Assembly: GCF_002029255.1 (NCBI RefSeq)
Contig: NZ_MZGT01000016.1
Coordinates: 21,166-85,165 of the forward strand
Direction: 5' to 3'
Length of the DNA: 64,000 nt
Source: Clostridium chromiireducens
GTDB taxonomy: Bacteria > Bacillota > Clostridia > Clostridiales > Clostridiaceae
Shown: positions 51,497 through 59,156 of the stretch, in pieces
How the letters are laid out: every line of letters starts with the position of its first letter
Position numbering within the stretch: position 1 is the stretch's first letter
The notes under the pieces: model-generated
The model's database searches: none
Told to the model about the DNA's origin: nothing
What the model saw: the letters and a program-made list of their open reading frames with translations, nothing else
Position numbers and translations under genes: made by a program

Positions 51497-51703
51497 TTAA
51501 ATATTAAAAAAAAGAGCTAATATTTCTTCTTGATTTAGTTCTAATATTTCACTTATTTTATTAGCTAAATCTATATGCACTTTTGTTTTACCGCACTCTA
51601 TTAAACAGTAACTAGCTTTATTCTTATATCCCAGCATTTTAGCCATTTGTTCTTGAGAATATTTTTTGCGTTCTCTAAACTCTATAAGCAACTTAGTATT
51701 CAT
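51497..51703 (-). CDS. Cro-like repressor (68 aa)
   Basis: Minimal HTH_3: NTKLLIEFRERKKYSQEQMA, KMLGYKNKASYCLIECGKTK, ELNQEEILALFF. First gene leftward from the divergent operator region; the consensus leftward promoter and operators lie just upstream. By position and size it is the Cro-equivalent. Confidence 0.85.
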   Translation of the reverse strand: MNTKLLIEFRERKKYSQEQMAKMLGYKNKASYCLIECGKTKVHIDLANKISEILELNQEEILALFFNI

Positions 51704-51730
51704 AAAATTCTCCTATTCAAATTATTCCAA

Positions 51731-51747
51731 GTTTGATTTTCTCAAAC
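51731..51747. promoter_or_regulatory. Operator-like site O1
   Basis: GTTTGATTTTCTCAAAC, imperfect 17-bp palindrome closest to the cro-like gene. One of three related sites between the divergent regulators. Confidence 0.75.
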
Positions 51748-51758
51748 CTTATACAGTA

Positions 51759-51787
51759 ATTATAGTTTTAGTTTTTCAAACTGTCAA
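51759..51787 (-). promoter_or_regulatory. Consensus leftward early promoter with operator O2 as its spacer
   Basis: On the minus strand TTGACA, 17-nt spacer, TATAAT: both hexamers are perfect. The 17-bp spacer (51,765-51,781) is exactly the operator GTTTTAGTTTTTCAAAC read on the plus strand, so repressor binding must block RNA polymerase. Confidence 0.9.
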
Positions 51788-51804
51788 TAGCATTTCGAAT
51801 TAAA

Positions 51805-51821
51805 GTTTAATTTTCTCAAAC
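51805..51821. promoter_or_regulatory. Operator-like site O3
   Basis: GTTTAATTTTCTCAAAC, nearest the cI-like gene; differs from O1 at one position. Centre-to-centre distances O1-O2 and O2-O3 are 34 and 40 bp. Confidence 0.75.
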
Positions 51822-51895
51822 TTTATTTTATGATTTTTATATTATGTTAAAATATAATTAGTTTAAATAATTTAAACATTAAAGGAAGGTAAGCT

Positions 51896-52240
51896 ATGGA
51901 ATCAAATATATTAGGTAATAGATTAAAAACCTTACGATTAGAAGCTAATTTAACACAAGAAGAGTTCGGTAAACCATATTCTTTAAAAAAGTCTACCGTA
52001 TCACAATATGAGTCTGGAAGCAGTAGACCTGATGATGAATTAAAGAAAAGGATTGCTCTTGATTACAATGTTTCATTGGACTGGCTTATGGGGCTTACTG
52101 ATACAAAAAACTATGAATCTAAAGAAACTACTATAGCTCTTCATAGTGATACTGATTATAAGGATCTTCCACCTGAAGCAAAAGAAGAAATTTATAATTT
52201 TATAGATTATATAAAAAATAAATATAAAGATAAAAAATAA
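51896..52240 (+). CDS. cI-like lysogeny repressor (XRE family, 114 aa)
   Basis: HTH_3 at residues 5-62 (NRLKTLRLEANLTQEEFGKP, YSLKKSTVSQYESGSSRPDD, YNVSLDWLMGLTD) and a short C-terminal helix. There is no LexA-type peptidase domain, so it cannot self-cleave; the immA-like protease encoded downstream is the probable way to inactivate it. GGAAGG precedes the ATG. A hairpin terminator overlaps the stop. Confidence 0.88.
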   Translation: MESNILGNRLKTLRLEANLTQEEFGKPYSLKKSTVSQYESGSSRPDDELKKRIALDYNVSLDWLMGLTDTKNYESKETTIALHSDTDYKDLPPEAKEEIYNFIDYIKNKYKDKK

Positions 52241-52260
52241 GGTGTTCTTTATGAACACTT
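52239..52260 (+). terminator. Terminator after the repressor gene
   Basis: AAGGTGTTC and GAACACTT arms followed by ATATTTTTAA; same GGTGTTC/GAACACC theme as the hairpins at 43,475, 53,131 and 53,198. Confidence 0.7.
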
Positions 52261-52308
52261 ATATTTTTAATTTTTTCATAAAATTTTTTGTGTACTGGAG
52301 TAACTTAA

Positions 52309-53139
52309 ATGAAGGACTTATTAGATTTATTAAAGAATGGAGATTATACAACTTTTTTTATTTTTGTATTAATATTTATTTTTATCTGGTTATTTAAGGA
52401 TATGAAGAAAACATTGCTAGAAACCAAGAAATCTGATTTAAATTTTATAGATCAATCAATCGAGTCTCACGCTCTATCATTAAAAGCAGTTTATTTCTTC
52501 TTGAATAATTCTAAAAGCGAGAATGATTTATTAACAACTCTATATTCATCATATAAATATTTTGACAAGCACATTTTAGAGATTGTAGATAAATTCTCCG
52601 CCTCAAGTTGTATTATTTCCCAAGAAGAAAAATCGAAATTACTTATAACTTTATCTAAAGAATTAAAGGGGAAAATAACTATATTAAAAGAAAAACAATT
52701 ATATCAAACAGTAGATAAAGATTATAAATTATCCATATTCTATTTTTGGGATACTGCTAGTAAAAATAATTTTGATATATATTATAATGCTTTCCTATAT
52801 TCATTAATTATTTTAGTTATATCCGTTACTTCTTTAGAATTAATCATGCATCTTTATACTTTAGAACCAAAAACCTCTGTGCCATTAATTGTACTCATAA
52901 TCGGATATTTATTTTGGTTGTTTTTACTCCCAATTTCAATTAACGTACTTCTAAAAAAAGATTTTAAAAAAATATGCCTACTTATCTTATTTTCTATTTC
53001 CCCCTTTGTATTAACATATTTTATTCACATTTTTGAAAATTACATTTTTAAAATAGTTATTCTTACAATTTTTATCATTTCTATTTCTATAAACTTTTAC
53101 GTAGACATTAAATATTTAAAATTACTTCGTAACAAATAA
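52309..53139 (+). CDS. Membrane protein of unknown function in the immunity region
   Basis: 276 aa: one N-terminal helix (FFIFVLIFIFIWLF), a 120-residue helical cytoplasmic part, and four C-terminal helices (AFLYSLIILVISVTSLELIM, VPLIVLIIGYLFWLFLLPIS, LLILFSISPFVLTYFIHIF, FKIVILTIFIISISINFYV). No family recognised. Located between the repressor and immA-like genes in the lysogenically expressed direction, where superinfection exclusion and abortive infection genes are often carried. GGAG 9 nt before ATG. Confidence 0.75.
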   Translation: MKDLLDLLKNGDYTTFFIFVLIFIFIWLFKDMKKTLLETKKSDLNFIDQSIESHALSLKAVYFFLNNSKSENDLLTTLYSSYKYFDKHILEIVDKFSASSCIISQEEKSKLLITLSKELKGKITILKEKQLYQTVDKDYKLSIFYFWDTASKNNFDIYYNAFLYSLIILVISVTSLELIMHLYTLEPKTSVPLIVLIIGYLFWLFLLPISINVLLKKDFKKICLLILFSISPFVLTYFIHIFENYIFKIVILTIFIISISINFYVDIKYLKLLRNK

Positions 53140-53169
53140 AGGTGTTTTTTATTAACACCTTTATTTGTT
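53131..53169 (+). terminator. Strong terminator after the membrane protein gene
   Basis: Perfect 16-bp arms AACAAATAAAGGTGTT and AACACCTTTATTTGTT with a 7-nt loop; the TAA of the gene lies in the left arm. Confidence 0.85.
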
Positions 53170-53197
53170 ATTACAATCACAGTTACTAATGTAGAAC

Positions 53198-53220
53198 AAG
53201 GTGTTCATCACGAACACCTT
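53198..53220. terminator. Hairpin identical in reverse to that at 43,475
   Basis: GGTGTTCATCACGAACACC with AA/TT extensions: the exact 23-bp reverse complement of 43,475-43,497. It lies just before the promoter of the immA-like gene. Confidence 0.75.
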
Positions 53221-53231
53221 GTTTGCCGCTA

Positions 53232-53260
53232 TTGCCGAACATACATTCTCGTGTTATAAT
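53232..53260 (+). promoter_or_regulatory. Promoter of the immA-like gene with a LexA-box-like site
   Basis: TTGCCG, 17-nt spacer, TATAAT. GAACATACATTC (53,237-53,248) starts at the last base of the -35 and fills the spacer; it differs by one base from the GAACATATATTC site at the lexA cassette. Predicts SOS control of the protease. Confidence 0.65.
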
Positions 53261-53292
53261 AATCCCATAATTTACATGGTGGTGATTGACAA

Positions 53293-53790
53293 ATGAAAAA
53301 TTTAAATACAATTTTTGAGATAATTGACAACGAGCAAATTCTTCTTGAAGAAACAGTCTTTAAACATAGTCGCTCGGAGGGATTATATTTTAATATTCCT
53401 GGAATTCCACCAACGATAGGAGTGGACAAATCTATAGTTACTTGTAACTATAAATATATATCAATTTTAGCTGAGGAACTCGGACATCATTTCACAACAT
53501 TAGGCGATTTAATTGAAGATTGCCAAACCTACGATGAGGAACTTTTAAAAAATAAAAAAGAACAAATAGCTAAACTGTGGGCTGCTGATTTTTTAATAAG
53601 TGATGAAGAATTTGTACAAGCTCTTCATAATTGTATCTCTACTATACCTGACATGGCTGAATACTTTACTGTTACAGAAGAAATTATAAAATATAAAATT
53701 TTATCTATAACATTAAATGAGTTTAAATATAATAATATCAGAAATAATTTCAGAACTAGAGAAATACCCTATCATACTTGTGCAATATAG
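53293..53790 (+). CDS. ImmA/IrrE-family metallopeptidase
   Basis: 165 aa. Active-site region ISILAEELGHHFTTLGDL corresponds to the HExxH zinc motif but with Glu at the first His position (EELGHH), a variant common in small Clostridium phage proteins; other zinc ligand near the Asp/Glu-rich QTYDEELL. ImmA-type proteases cleave XRE repressors of mobile elements to start induction. Encoded next to the cI-like gene and read from a LexA-box promoter. GGTGGTGAT ribosome-binding site precedes the ATG. Confidence 0.85.
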   Translation: MKNLNTIFEIIDNEQILLEETVFKHSRSEGLYFNIPGIPPTIGVDKSIVTCNYKYISILAEELGHHFTTLGDLIEDCQTYDEELLKNKKEQIAKLWAADFLISDEEFVQALHNCISTIPDMAEYFTVTEEIIKYKILSITLNEFKYNNIRNNFRTREIPYHTCAI

Positions 53791-53892
53791 TACTCTTCCT
53801 ACATTTTTTAGTTATTTATATGTAGTCATACTCAATTAACTTACGCTATGTATAAAACTACAATCAATATATAAACAATTTGGAGGTATATT

Positions 53893-55503
53893 ATGAAGGC
53901 TGCTATTTATTCCAGAAAATCTAAATTTACTGGTAAAGGTGAAAGTGTAGAAAATCAAATAGAGTTATGTAAAAAATATGCTAGCGATAATGGATACAAT
54001 GAAATACTTATATATGAGGATGAAGGTTTCTCAGGCGGTAATGTAAATAGACCTGAATTTAAATCTATGATGAAAGATGCCAAGTTAAAGAAATTTGATG
54101 CAATTATTTGTTATAGACTTGATAGAATTAGCAGAAATGTTTCCGACTTTTCTACACTTATTGATGAATTAAAGCTTCTCGGAATAGATTTTATATCTAT
54201 TCGTGAGCAATTTGATACAACTAGTCCAATGGGAACAGCTATGATGTTTATTAGTAGTGTATTTGCCCAATTAGAACGTGAAACTATAGCTGAACGTATA
54301 AAGGACAATATGTATGAACTTGCTAAAACTGGTCGTTGGCTTGGTGGTACTCCCCCCTTTGGATTTTCATCCGAACCTGAATATTATCTAGATAATAATT
54401 CCAAACAAAAAAAGATGATGAAATTATCACCTATTGAGGAAGAAATAAATGTAGTCAAGTTATTTTTTGAGCAATACTTGGTCCTTGGAAGCCTTGGAAA
54501 ATTGCAAAAGTACCTTATAAAAAATAATATTAATACCAAAAGAAATGCTGCCTGGGATATTAAAGCTCTACAGCTCTTACTTAGAAATCCAGTTTATGTG
54601 AAATCATCCGATTTGGTTGTAAGTTATCTCTCTACTAAAGGCGCAACTGTATTTGGTAATCCTAATAGTAATGGAATATTATCCTATAATAAAAAAGATT
54701 CTAAAGATAAATATAGAGATATAAGTGAATGGATCTTATCGGTTTCAATGCATGAAGGAATAATTGAAGACACATTATGGTTAAAAACTCAAAAACTTTT
54801 AGATAGAAATAAAGATTTAGCTCCTAGATTAGTAAGTGGGAGTTCTTCAGGGTTATTTAATTCTGTACTCTATTGTTCAAAATGTGGGGGACGTATGATA
54901 CAGAAACAAGGTCATAAATCAAAAAAAACTGGTGATCTTCTTAGATATTATGTTTGCGTAAATAAAATGAATTCAGGCGGAGATATATGCAAGAGTAAAA
55001 ATATAAGAGTTGATAAATTAGAGAATGATGTTATGAATGCACTCTTTCAAGAAACGTCTGATAAGGGTTCCTTAATCAAAGCTATCGAAAATTATAAAAA
55101 GAGCTTAGAATCTGAAATGATAGATAAATTTGATATAAAAAATTATGAAAAACAAATATCACAAAAAGAAATTCAAATAAAAAATTTATTAGATAAGATT
55201 TCATTAAATCCTAACCTGTATGATTTATTTGAGAAAAGAATTGAAGAGTTAAGTGAAGAAATTAAATCTCTAAAATTTAAGAAATTTGAATTAGAGAATA
55301 TAAATAATAATTTCAAGTTAGCAACAAAAGAAATTAATGCATCCACATCTATGTTGTTAAATTTTAAAAAATTATGGATAGGTGCTGATAGCTCTATGAG
55401 AAAGCTCCTAATTAATTCACTAGTGGACTACATTCAATATAACCCTGATACTAAAGAAGCCAAAATAAAGTTATTTTGCGCTAAAAAAAAAGGCGCTATT
55501 TAA
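53893..55503 (+). CDS. Large serine recombinase (prophage integrase)
   Basis: 536 aa. Resolvase domain 1-150 with catalytic Ser in IYSRKS (residue 10) and the Arg cluster CYRLDRISRN; recombinase domain (GTPPFGFSSEPEYYL, LLRNPVYV); zinc ribbon CSKCGGRM...YVCVNK...C and a coiled coil (KNYEKQISQKEIQIKNLLDK). It mediates recombination between short attP and attB sites. GGAGG lies 8 nt before ATG. The gene ends 10 bp from attR with a terminator hairpin, as typical for an integrase at the element edge. Confidence 0.96.
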   Translation: MKAAIYSRKSKFTGKGESVENQIELCKKYASDNGYNEILIYEDEGFSGGNVNRPEFKSMMKDAKLKKFDAIICYRLDRISRNVSDFSTLIDELKLLGIDFISIREQFDTTSPMGTAMMFISSVFAQLERETIAERIKDNMYELAKTGRWLGGTPPFGFSSEPEYYLDNNSKQKKMMKLSPIEEEINVVKLFFEQYLVLGSLGKLQKYLIKNNINTKRNAAWDIKALQLLLRNPVYVKSSDLVVSYLSTKGATVFGNPNSNGILSYNKKDSKDKYRDISEWILSVSMHEGIIEDTLWLKTQKLLDRNKDLAPRLVSGSSSGLFNSVLYCSKCGGRMIQKQGHKSKKTGDLLRYYVCVNKMNSGGDICKSKNIRVDKLENDVMNALFQETSDKGSLIKAIENYKKSLESEMIDKFDIKNYEKQISQKEIQIKNLLDKISLNPNLYDLFEKRIEELSEEIKSLKFKKFELENINNNFKLATKEINASTSMLLNFKKLWIGADSSMRKLLINSLVDYIQYNPDTKEAKIKLFCAKKKGAI

Positions 55504-55512
55504 TGTAGCGCC
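55490..55512 (+). terminator. Terminator at the prophage right edge
   Basis: GGCGCTA and TAGCGCC arms with an A-run before and the attR core directly after; it overlaps the integrase stop. T-tract is absent on plus, but A-run gives a T-tract on the minus strand, shielding the phage from host transcription. Confidence 0.6.
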
Positions 55513-55513
55513 C

Positions 55514-55519
55514 AAATGC
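55514..55519. other. attR core of the prophage
   Basis: AAATGC, matching 8,829-8,834. To its right begins the host sequence ACCTGCAGTTGCAGC, which continues the substrate-binding protein frame. Confidence 0.85.
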
Positions 55520-55864
55520 ACCTGCAGTTGCAGCAAAATCAATATTAGTAACCATATTAACATCTGTCTTAGGATTAATGTTGTTTTTCTTCATCGAATA
55601 TTCAAGAGCCATTGCTGGAACCCCACCAGGTCTTCCTCCAATAACACTTTTTCCTTTGATATTTTCCCATTTGAAATTATCCTCTTTGGTTCTTCCAACT
55701 AAGAAAGATCCATCCTTTTGAGTAAGCTGAGCAAAAAGCACTGGATAGTCTTCTCTTCCTTGATTGTTGATGTAAATAGTTTGTTCAGGTCCACAGAAAC
55801 CAATATCTGCTGATTTACTTAATACTGCCTGCATAGTCTTATCAGCACCTTGTGGTGCTTGAAC
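55514..55864 (-). pseudogene. Middle part of the ABC substrate-binding gene, lacking its 5' end
   Basis: Encodes GADKTMQAVLSKSADIGFCG, PEQTIYINNQGREDYPVLFA and GGRPGGVPAMALEYSMKKNN, the ligand-binding first lobe of an SsuA/TauA/ThiY-like protein. A stop (TGA, 55,865-55,867) precedes the frame and the first 60-70 residues, including signal peptide and lipobox, are absent. Thus even precise prophage excision would not restore a complete gene. The remainder of the gene lies at 8,367-8,834. Confidence 0.85.
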
Positions 55865-56002
55865 TCACTTGCGATGAAGATAAAAAAATCTAATTTTACG
55901 ATTGTGTTAATGTTTTGTTATGTCTTAGTTAATACTGCAACCTTTCTAAATTCAAATAATAAGATGATTAATGAATAAAGGTATTAAGGGGCAACTGTAA
56001 AG

Positions 56003-57280
56003 ATGCAAAAAAGTATAGTAAAAATACCAAAACTAATTCCTATTATGCTTGCTTTATGTTTCTTATCTATTGGAGTAGATTCTTATTTGAAAAAAGATTT
56101 TATTAATAGTCATGGTGGATTTACATTTACTAAAACTTTCATAAACAATAATTGGTATTGTTTTGACGAGACTGGGAGGCTTCAAACTGGAATTTATGAA
56201 CACAATAATAAGAAATATTACTCTTCTAGCGATGGTGTAATGGCTGCTAATCAGTGGATTACCATCGATAACAAAAAATATTATGTAAAAGCAGATAGTT
56301 CCCTAGCAGTTGGGAATATTATTATCAATGGCAAGATGGAGAGTTTTGATGATTCAGGTGAATATAAAGGTTCTGTAGAAATGACAGATAATTTATTTAT
56401 AAAATTCTTAAGTGTCGGAGATGCAGATTGCATATACATTAAACTTCCAAACGGCGAAAAAGTATTAATCGACACTGGAGAATTCAAGAATTCTGGTAAA
56501 ATTGTAAGTTTCTTAAAAGAACAAGATTTAAAAAACGATAATGGAAAGCCGTTAATCGATTATGTTATACTTACACATCCTCACGGAGACCATATGGGTG
56601 GATTAATTACAATTCTTAACAATTTTAATATTAAGAAAGTGTATCTTCCTAATATTCCAGAAACAAAAGATTGGTATGCTGGCATGGATTTAACTAAAGA
56701 AACTCCTTATATCATTGAAGCACTAAGAAAAGATTATGATATGTATAAAGGTATAGCAGATTATATCAACAAAAATAAGATAAAAACTGCAACTATTGAA
56801 AAAAAACAATTCATAGATGAAAATAATATCTTGCAATTTATTCAATCTGATAAGGAGTTTGAACCTAAGCCACTAAGAGGTGAAAGTTTACTAGATTACT
56901 GGAATGATAGATCTGCAATCATATATTTAAATTACGGAGACTTACAAGTCTTATTTACTGGCGATATGGAATGGAGATCAGAAAAAGATTTTACTGAAAA
57001 TAAATTATTAAATCGATCAGACGTCGACGTGCTAAAAGTACCACATCATGGATACGACACATCATCAACAATAGATTTTGTCAGATATGTTAAACCTTCG
57101 TTTGGCGTTATAAGCAGGTCTGCTGAGAGCATAAATGGAGATAGCTTCAAAAATAAAAATATAAGTAAAAATTCTGCTTACACTAATTTAATTTCAAGTG
57201 GCGTTAATATATATGAAACAAGTGAAAAAGATGGAGTTTCAATATATGCAACGGAAAAAAATTGGAATATAGAGAACTAA
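56003..57280 (+). CDS. Wall-binding metallo-beta-lactamase-fold hydrolase
   Basis: 425 aa. N-terminal membrane/signal segment (LIPIMLALCFLSIGVDSYL), choline-binding-type repeats (NNWYCFDETGRLQTGIYEHN, KKYYVKADSSL) at about 45-115, then a ComEC/Rec2-like metallo-beta-lactamase domain with YVILTHPHGDHMGGL, DLQVLFTGDMEW and VLKVPHHGYDTSS, i.e. the zinc ligands in order. Probably an extracellular nuclease or hydrolase anchored to the wall. Monocistronic with its own terminator. The substrate is unknown. Confidence 0.85.
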   Translation: MQKSIVKIPKLIPIMLALCFLSIGVDSYLKKDFINSHGGFTFTKTFINNNWYCFDETGRLQTGIYEHNNKKYYSSSDGVMAANQWITIDNKKYYVKADSSLAVGNIIINGKMESFDDSGEYKGSVEMTDNLFIKFLSVGDADCIYIKLPNGEKVLIDTGEFKNSGKIVSFLKEQDLKNDNGKPLIDYVILTHPHGDHMGGLITILNNFNIKKVYLPNIPETKDWYAGMDLTKETPYIIEALRKDYDMYKGIADYINKNKIKTATIEKKQFIDENNILQFIQSDKEFEPKPLRGESLLDYWNDRSAIIYLNYGDLQVLFTGDMEWRSEKDFTENKLLNRSDVDVLKVPHHGYDTSSTIDFVRYVKPSFGVISRSAESINGDSFKNKNISKNSAYTNLISSGVNIYETSEKDGVSIYATEKNWNIEN

Positions 57281-57321
57281 AAGACTCCATAGATATGCTA
57301 AAAAAGCCAAGGTTATAGCCA

Positions 57322-57361
57322 CCATTACCCTACTCCGCATTTCACGACACAGGGGTAATGG
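57322..57361 (+). terminator. Terminator after the hydrolase gene
   Basis: CCATTACCC and GGGTAATGG arms with a 22-nt loop followed by TAATCTTTTTCC. Confidence 0.8.
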
Positions 57362-57555
57362 TAATCTTTTTCCTACCACTCTAAACTCTTCTCCATTATT
57401 TTGTTTCGTATATAGATATCCAATTTATGAATTAGAGTTATTAGATAAATATATTTACAAATTTGCTAAAACTTTAAGCTCATATCTTCACTAGAAATTA
57501 TAAATATTATTGTACCCACAAGGGGCATAATACGAAGAAAACATTTAAAAATGAG

Positions 57556-57656
57556 CTGTCAAAGGTTATTAGTTGTAGGTTGTTCCACTTTATCTTGTCA
57601 CACCGAAGGTGGGATCATGATAAAATGGATGCAACTTACAACTTAGAACCTTCAGC
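57556..57656 (-). repeat. Long intergenic hairpin E, related to A/B in its inner arm
   Basis: On the minus strand the conserved words GTTGCATCCA and TGGAACAAC flank a different stem (TTTTATC/GATAAA) and a small ACC/GGT tip. Copies A and B carry the same words around other stems. A/T-rich outer arms AAGGTT/AACCTT. It lies downstream of the NYN gene, on the minus strand, after leader motif copy 57,698-57,722. Confidence 0.6.
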
Positions 57657-57697
57657 GATATTTTTATAGTTTTTCGGAGCAAAAATATTTATATTTT

Positions 57698-57722
57698 CGG
57701 TAAGCTATCGCATAATTCTAAG
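57698..57722 (-). repeat. Leader motif copy 4
   Basis: Minus strand: CTTAGAATTATGCGATAGCT then TACCG, about 20 bp after the NYN-gene stop and before hairpin E. Confidence 0.5.
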
Positions 57723-57744
57723 TTTTAGTTTAGATATCAATAGC

Positions 57745-58707
57745 CTATTTAATAAGCTGAGCATTATAACCACTAATTTTAATAACGCCGATTTTCTTAT
57801 CTAAGAATAGGGAAAACTTAGTAACTCCACTTTTCTTAATCACTATATCTAAATTAGGGATAATGTTAGATAATTCTTTTTTCAGCTCTCCAATATTCAT
57901 TTTTGCTACTCGCTTCTTATTGAATATCATAATTATTTTGTTTTCAATTTCTTTAATATTTTCTGGCATAATACTTTTTATAGAAACCCAGTATTTGTTT
58001 TCTTTATTACTTAAATAAAGACTATCAAATTCTTTTAGCAACTCAGATAATTTTGTATAATGATAATTTCTCACATCAAAATCTGGAAACATATTATTTA
58101 TCCTTTGCCCTATTTCTCCAAGATGCATAGTATCTATATTACTGTCTAAAATCATATTAATAATAGTTTTTTCTATTATACTTTTTTTCGTAAAAGATTC
58201 TTCTTCAAAATGTTTATTCCTGATTTCGCTATCTTTTGGCGCCGTCTCTAATTTTTCATCTTCCGTTTCTATCTCTTCATTTATAATATCTAAATAAATA
58301 AATTTTTCACAAGAAGCCCTAAATGATTCTGGTGTTTTTTGTTCTCCCATACCAATAACCAAGTTTCCAGACTCACGTAGTCTTTTTGCTAGTTTATTAA
58401 AATCCGAATCACTTGACACAATACAAAAACCATTTACTTTCTCTGAAAACAATATATCCATGGCATCAATAACGAGCCCTATATCTGAAGCATTTTTTCT
58501 AGAAGTATCATTAGACTGCATTATAGGAGTAAGTGAAAACTGTGAAGATTTTTCCAACCAAGGTTTTAACCTCTCCTGAGTCCAATCACCATACATTCTC
58601 CGAATTGTAACTCTTCCATACTTTGTAAGCTCACCCAGTATATTCTCAATATGTTTTGCTCCAATATTATCTGAATCTATCAATAACGCAATTGTTAATT
58701 CTTCCAT
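57745..58707 (-). CDS. NYN-domain (PIN-like) protein with OST-HTH/LOTUS repeats
   Basis: 320 aa. NYN domain at 1-150 with the acidic metal-binding residues visible in LLIDSDNIGAKHIENIL, NASDIGLVIDAMDILFS and FCIVSSDSDFNKLAKRL (LabA-like). The C-terminal part has two LOTUS-like winged helices (GEIGQRINNMFPDFDVRNYH; NIGELKKELSNIIPNLDIVI). Such proteins are RNA-binding or RNA-cleaving. Monocistronic. Confidence 0.85.
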   Translation of the reverse strand: MEELTIALLIDSDNIGAKHIENILGELTKYGRVTIRRMYGDWTQERLKPWLEKSSQFSLTPIMQSNDTSRKNASDIGLVIDAMDILFSEKVNGFCIVSSDSDFNKLAKRLRESGNLVIGMGEQKTPESFRASCEKFIYLDIINEEIETEDEKLETAPKDSEIRNKHFEEESFTKKSIIEKTIINMILDSNIDTMHLGEIGQRINNMFPDFDVRNYHYTKLSELLKEFDSLYLSNKENKYWVSIKSIMPENIKEIENKIIMIFNKKRVAKMNIGELKKELSNIIPNLDIVIKKSGVTKFSLFLDKKIGVIKISGYNAQLIK

Positions 58708-58952
58708 AATGTATCCCCTTACTATTCAATATAGTATTTCATAATTTTCTTTGAATTTATTTCCATATAAATATTATATTATAATTGTACCTTTTTACAA
58801 GCTATTCATATTATCTATTAATATTATTATAGGGTCTCTCGATAATAATTAATCTCATATTAGTCAAATTTGTCATGATGCCGCTCACTATAAATACTGT
58901 AATATATAATTCTTAATTGCCAACCCTATATAGATAGATAAATTAATACTTA

Positions 58953-59018
58953 AACTTTTACTGGCAGAAATCCACAGTTATTTTATCCAGCAACTGAGAA
59001 ACAGAACATCTTCTCTTG
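58953..59018 (-). repeat. Half-copy D of the 192-bp hairpin family
   Basis: On the plus strand ACTTTTACTGGCAGAAATCC, then CAGCAACTGAGAAACAG, matching one flank of copy A (ACTTTTACTG, TAGAAATCC, TAGCAACCGAGTAACAG). The partner half is absent, so this is a remnant. It is followed by leader motif copy 5 at 59,019-59,042. The rest of 58,708-59,156 holds only AT-rich DNA. Confidence 0.55.
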
Positions 59019-59042
59019 CGGTAAGTTATCACATATTCTTGG
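59019..59042 (-). repeat. Leader motif copy 5
   Basis: Plus-strand CTTGCGGTAAGTTATCACAT from 59,015 is identical to the sequence at 5,270, beside copy C; both adjoin a hairpin element on the same side. Confidence 0.55.
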
Positions 59043-59156
59043 TTTAATTTAAAGCTACACATAAACTCAATACAATATTATGTGTAGAAACGAATAAATT
59101 TTGCTTATAGAGAAAGTCTATAATTATATGCTTTATTAAGATAAAACTTATGGAGG

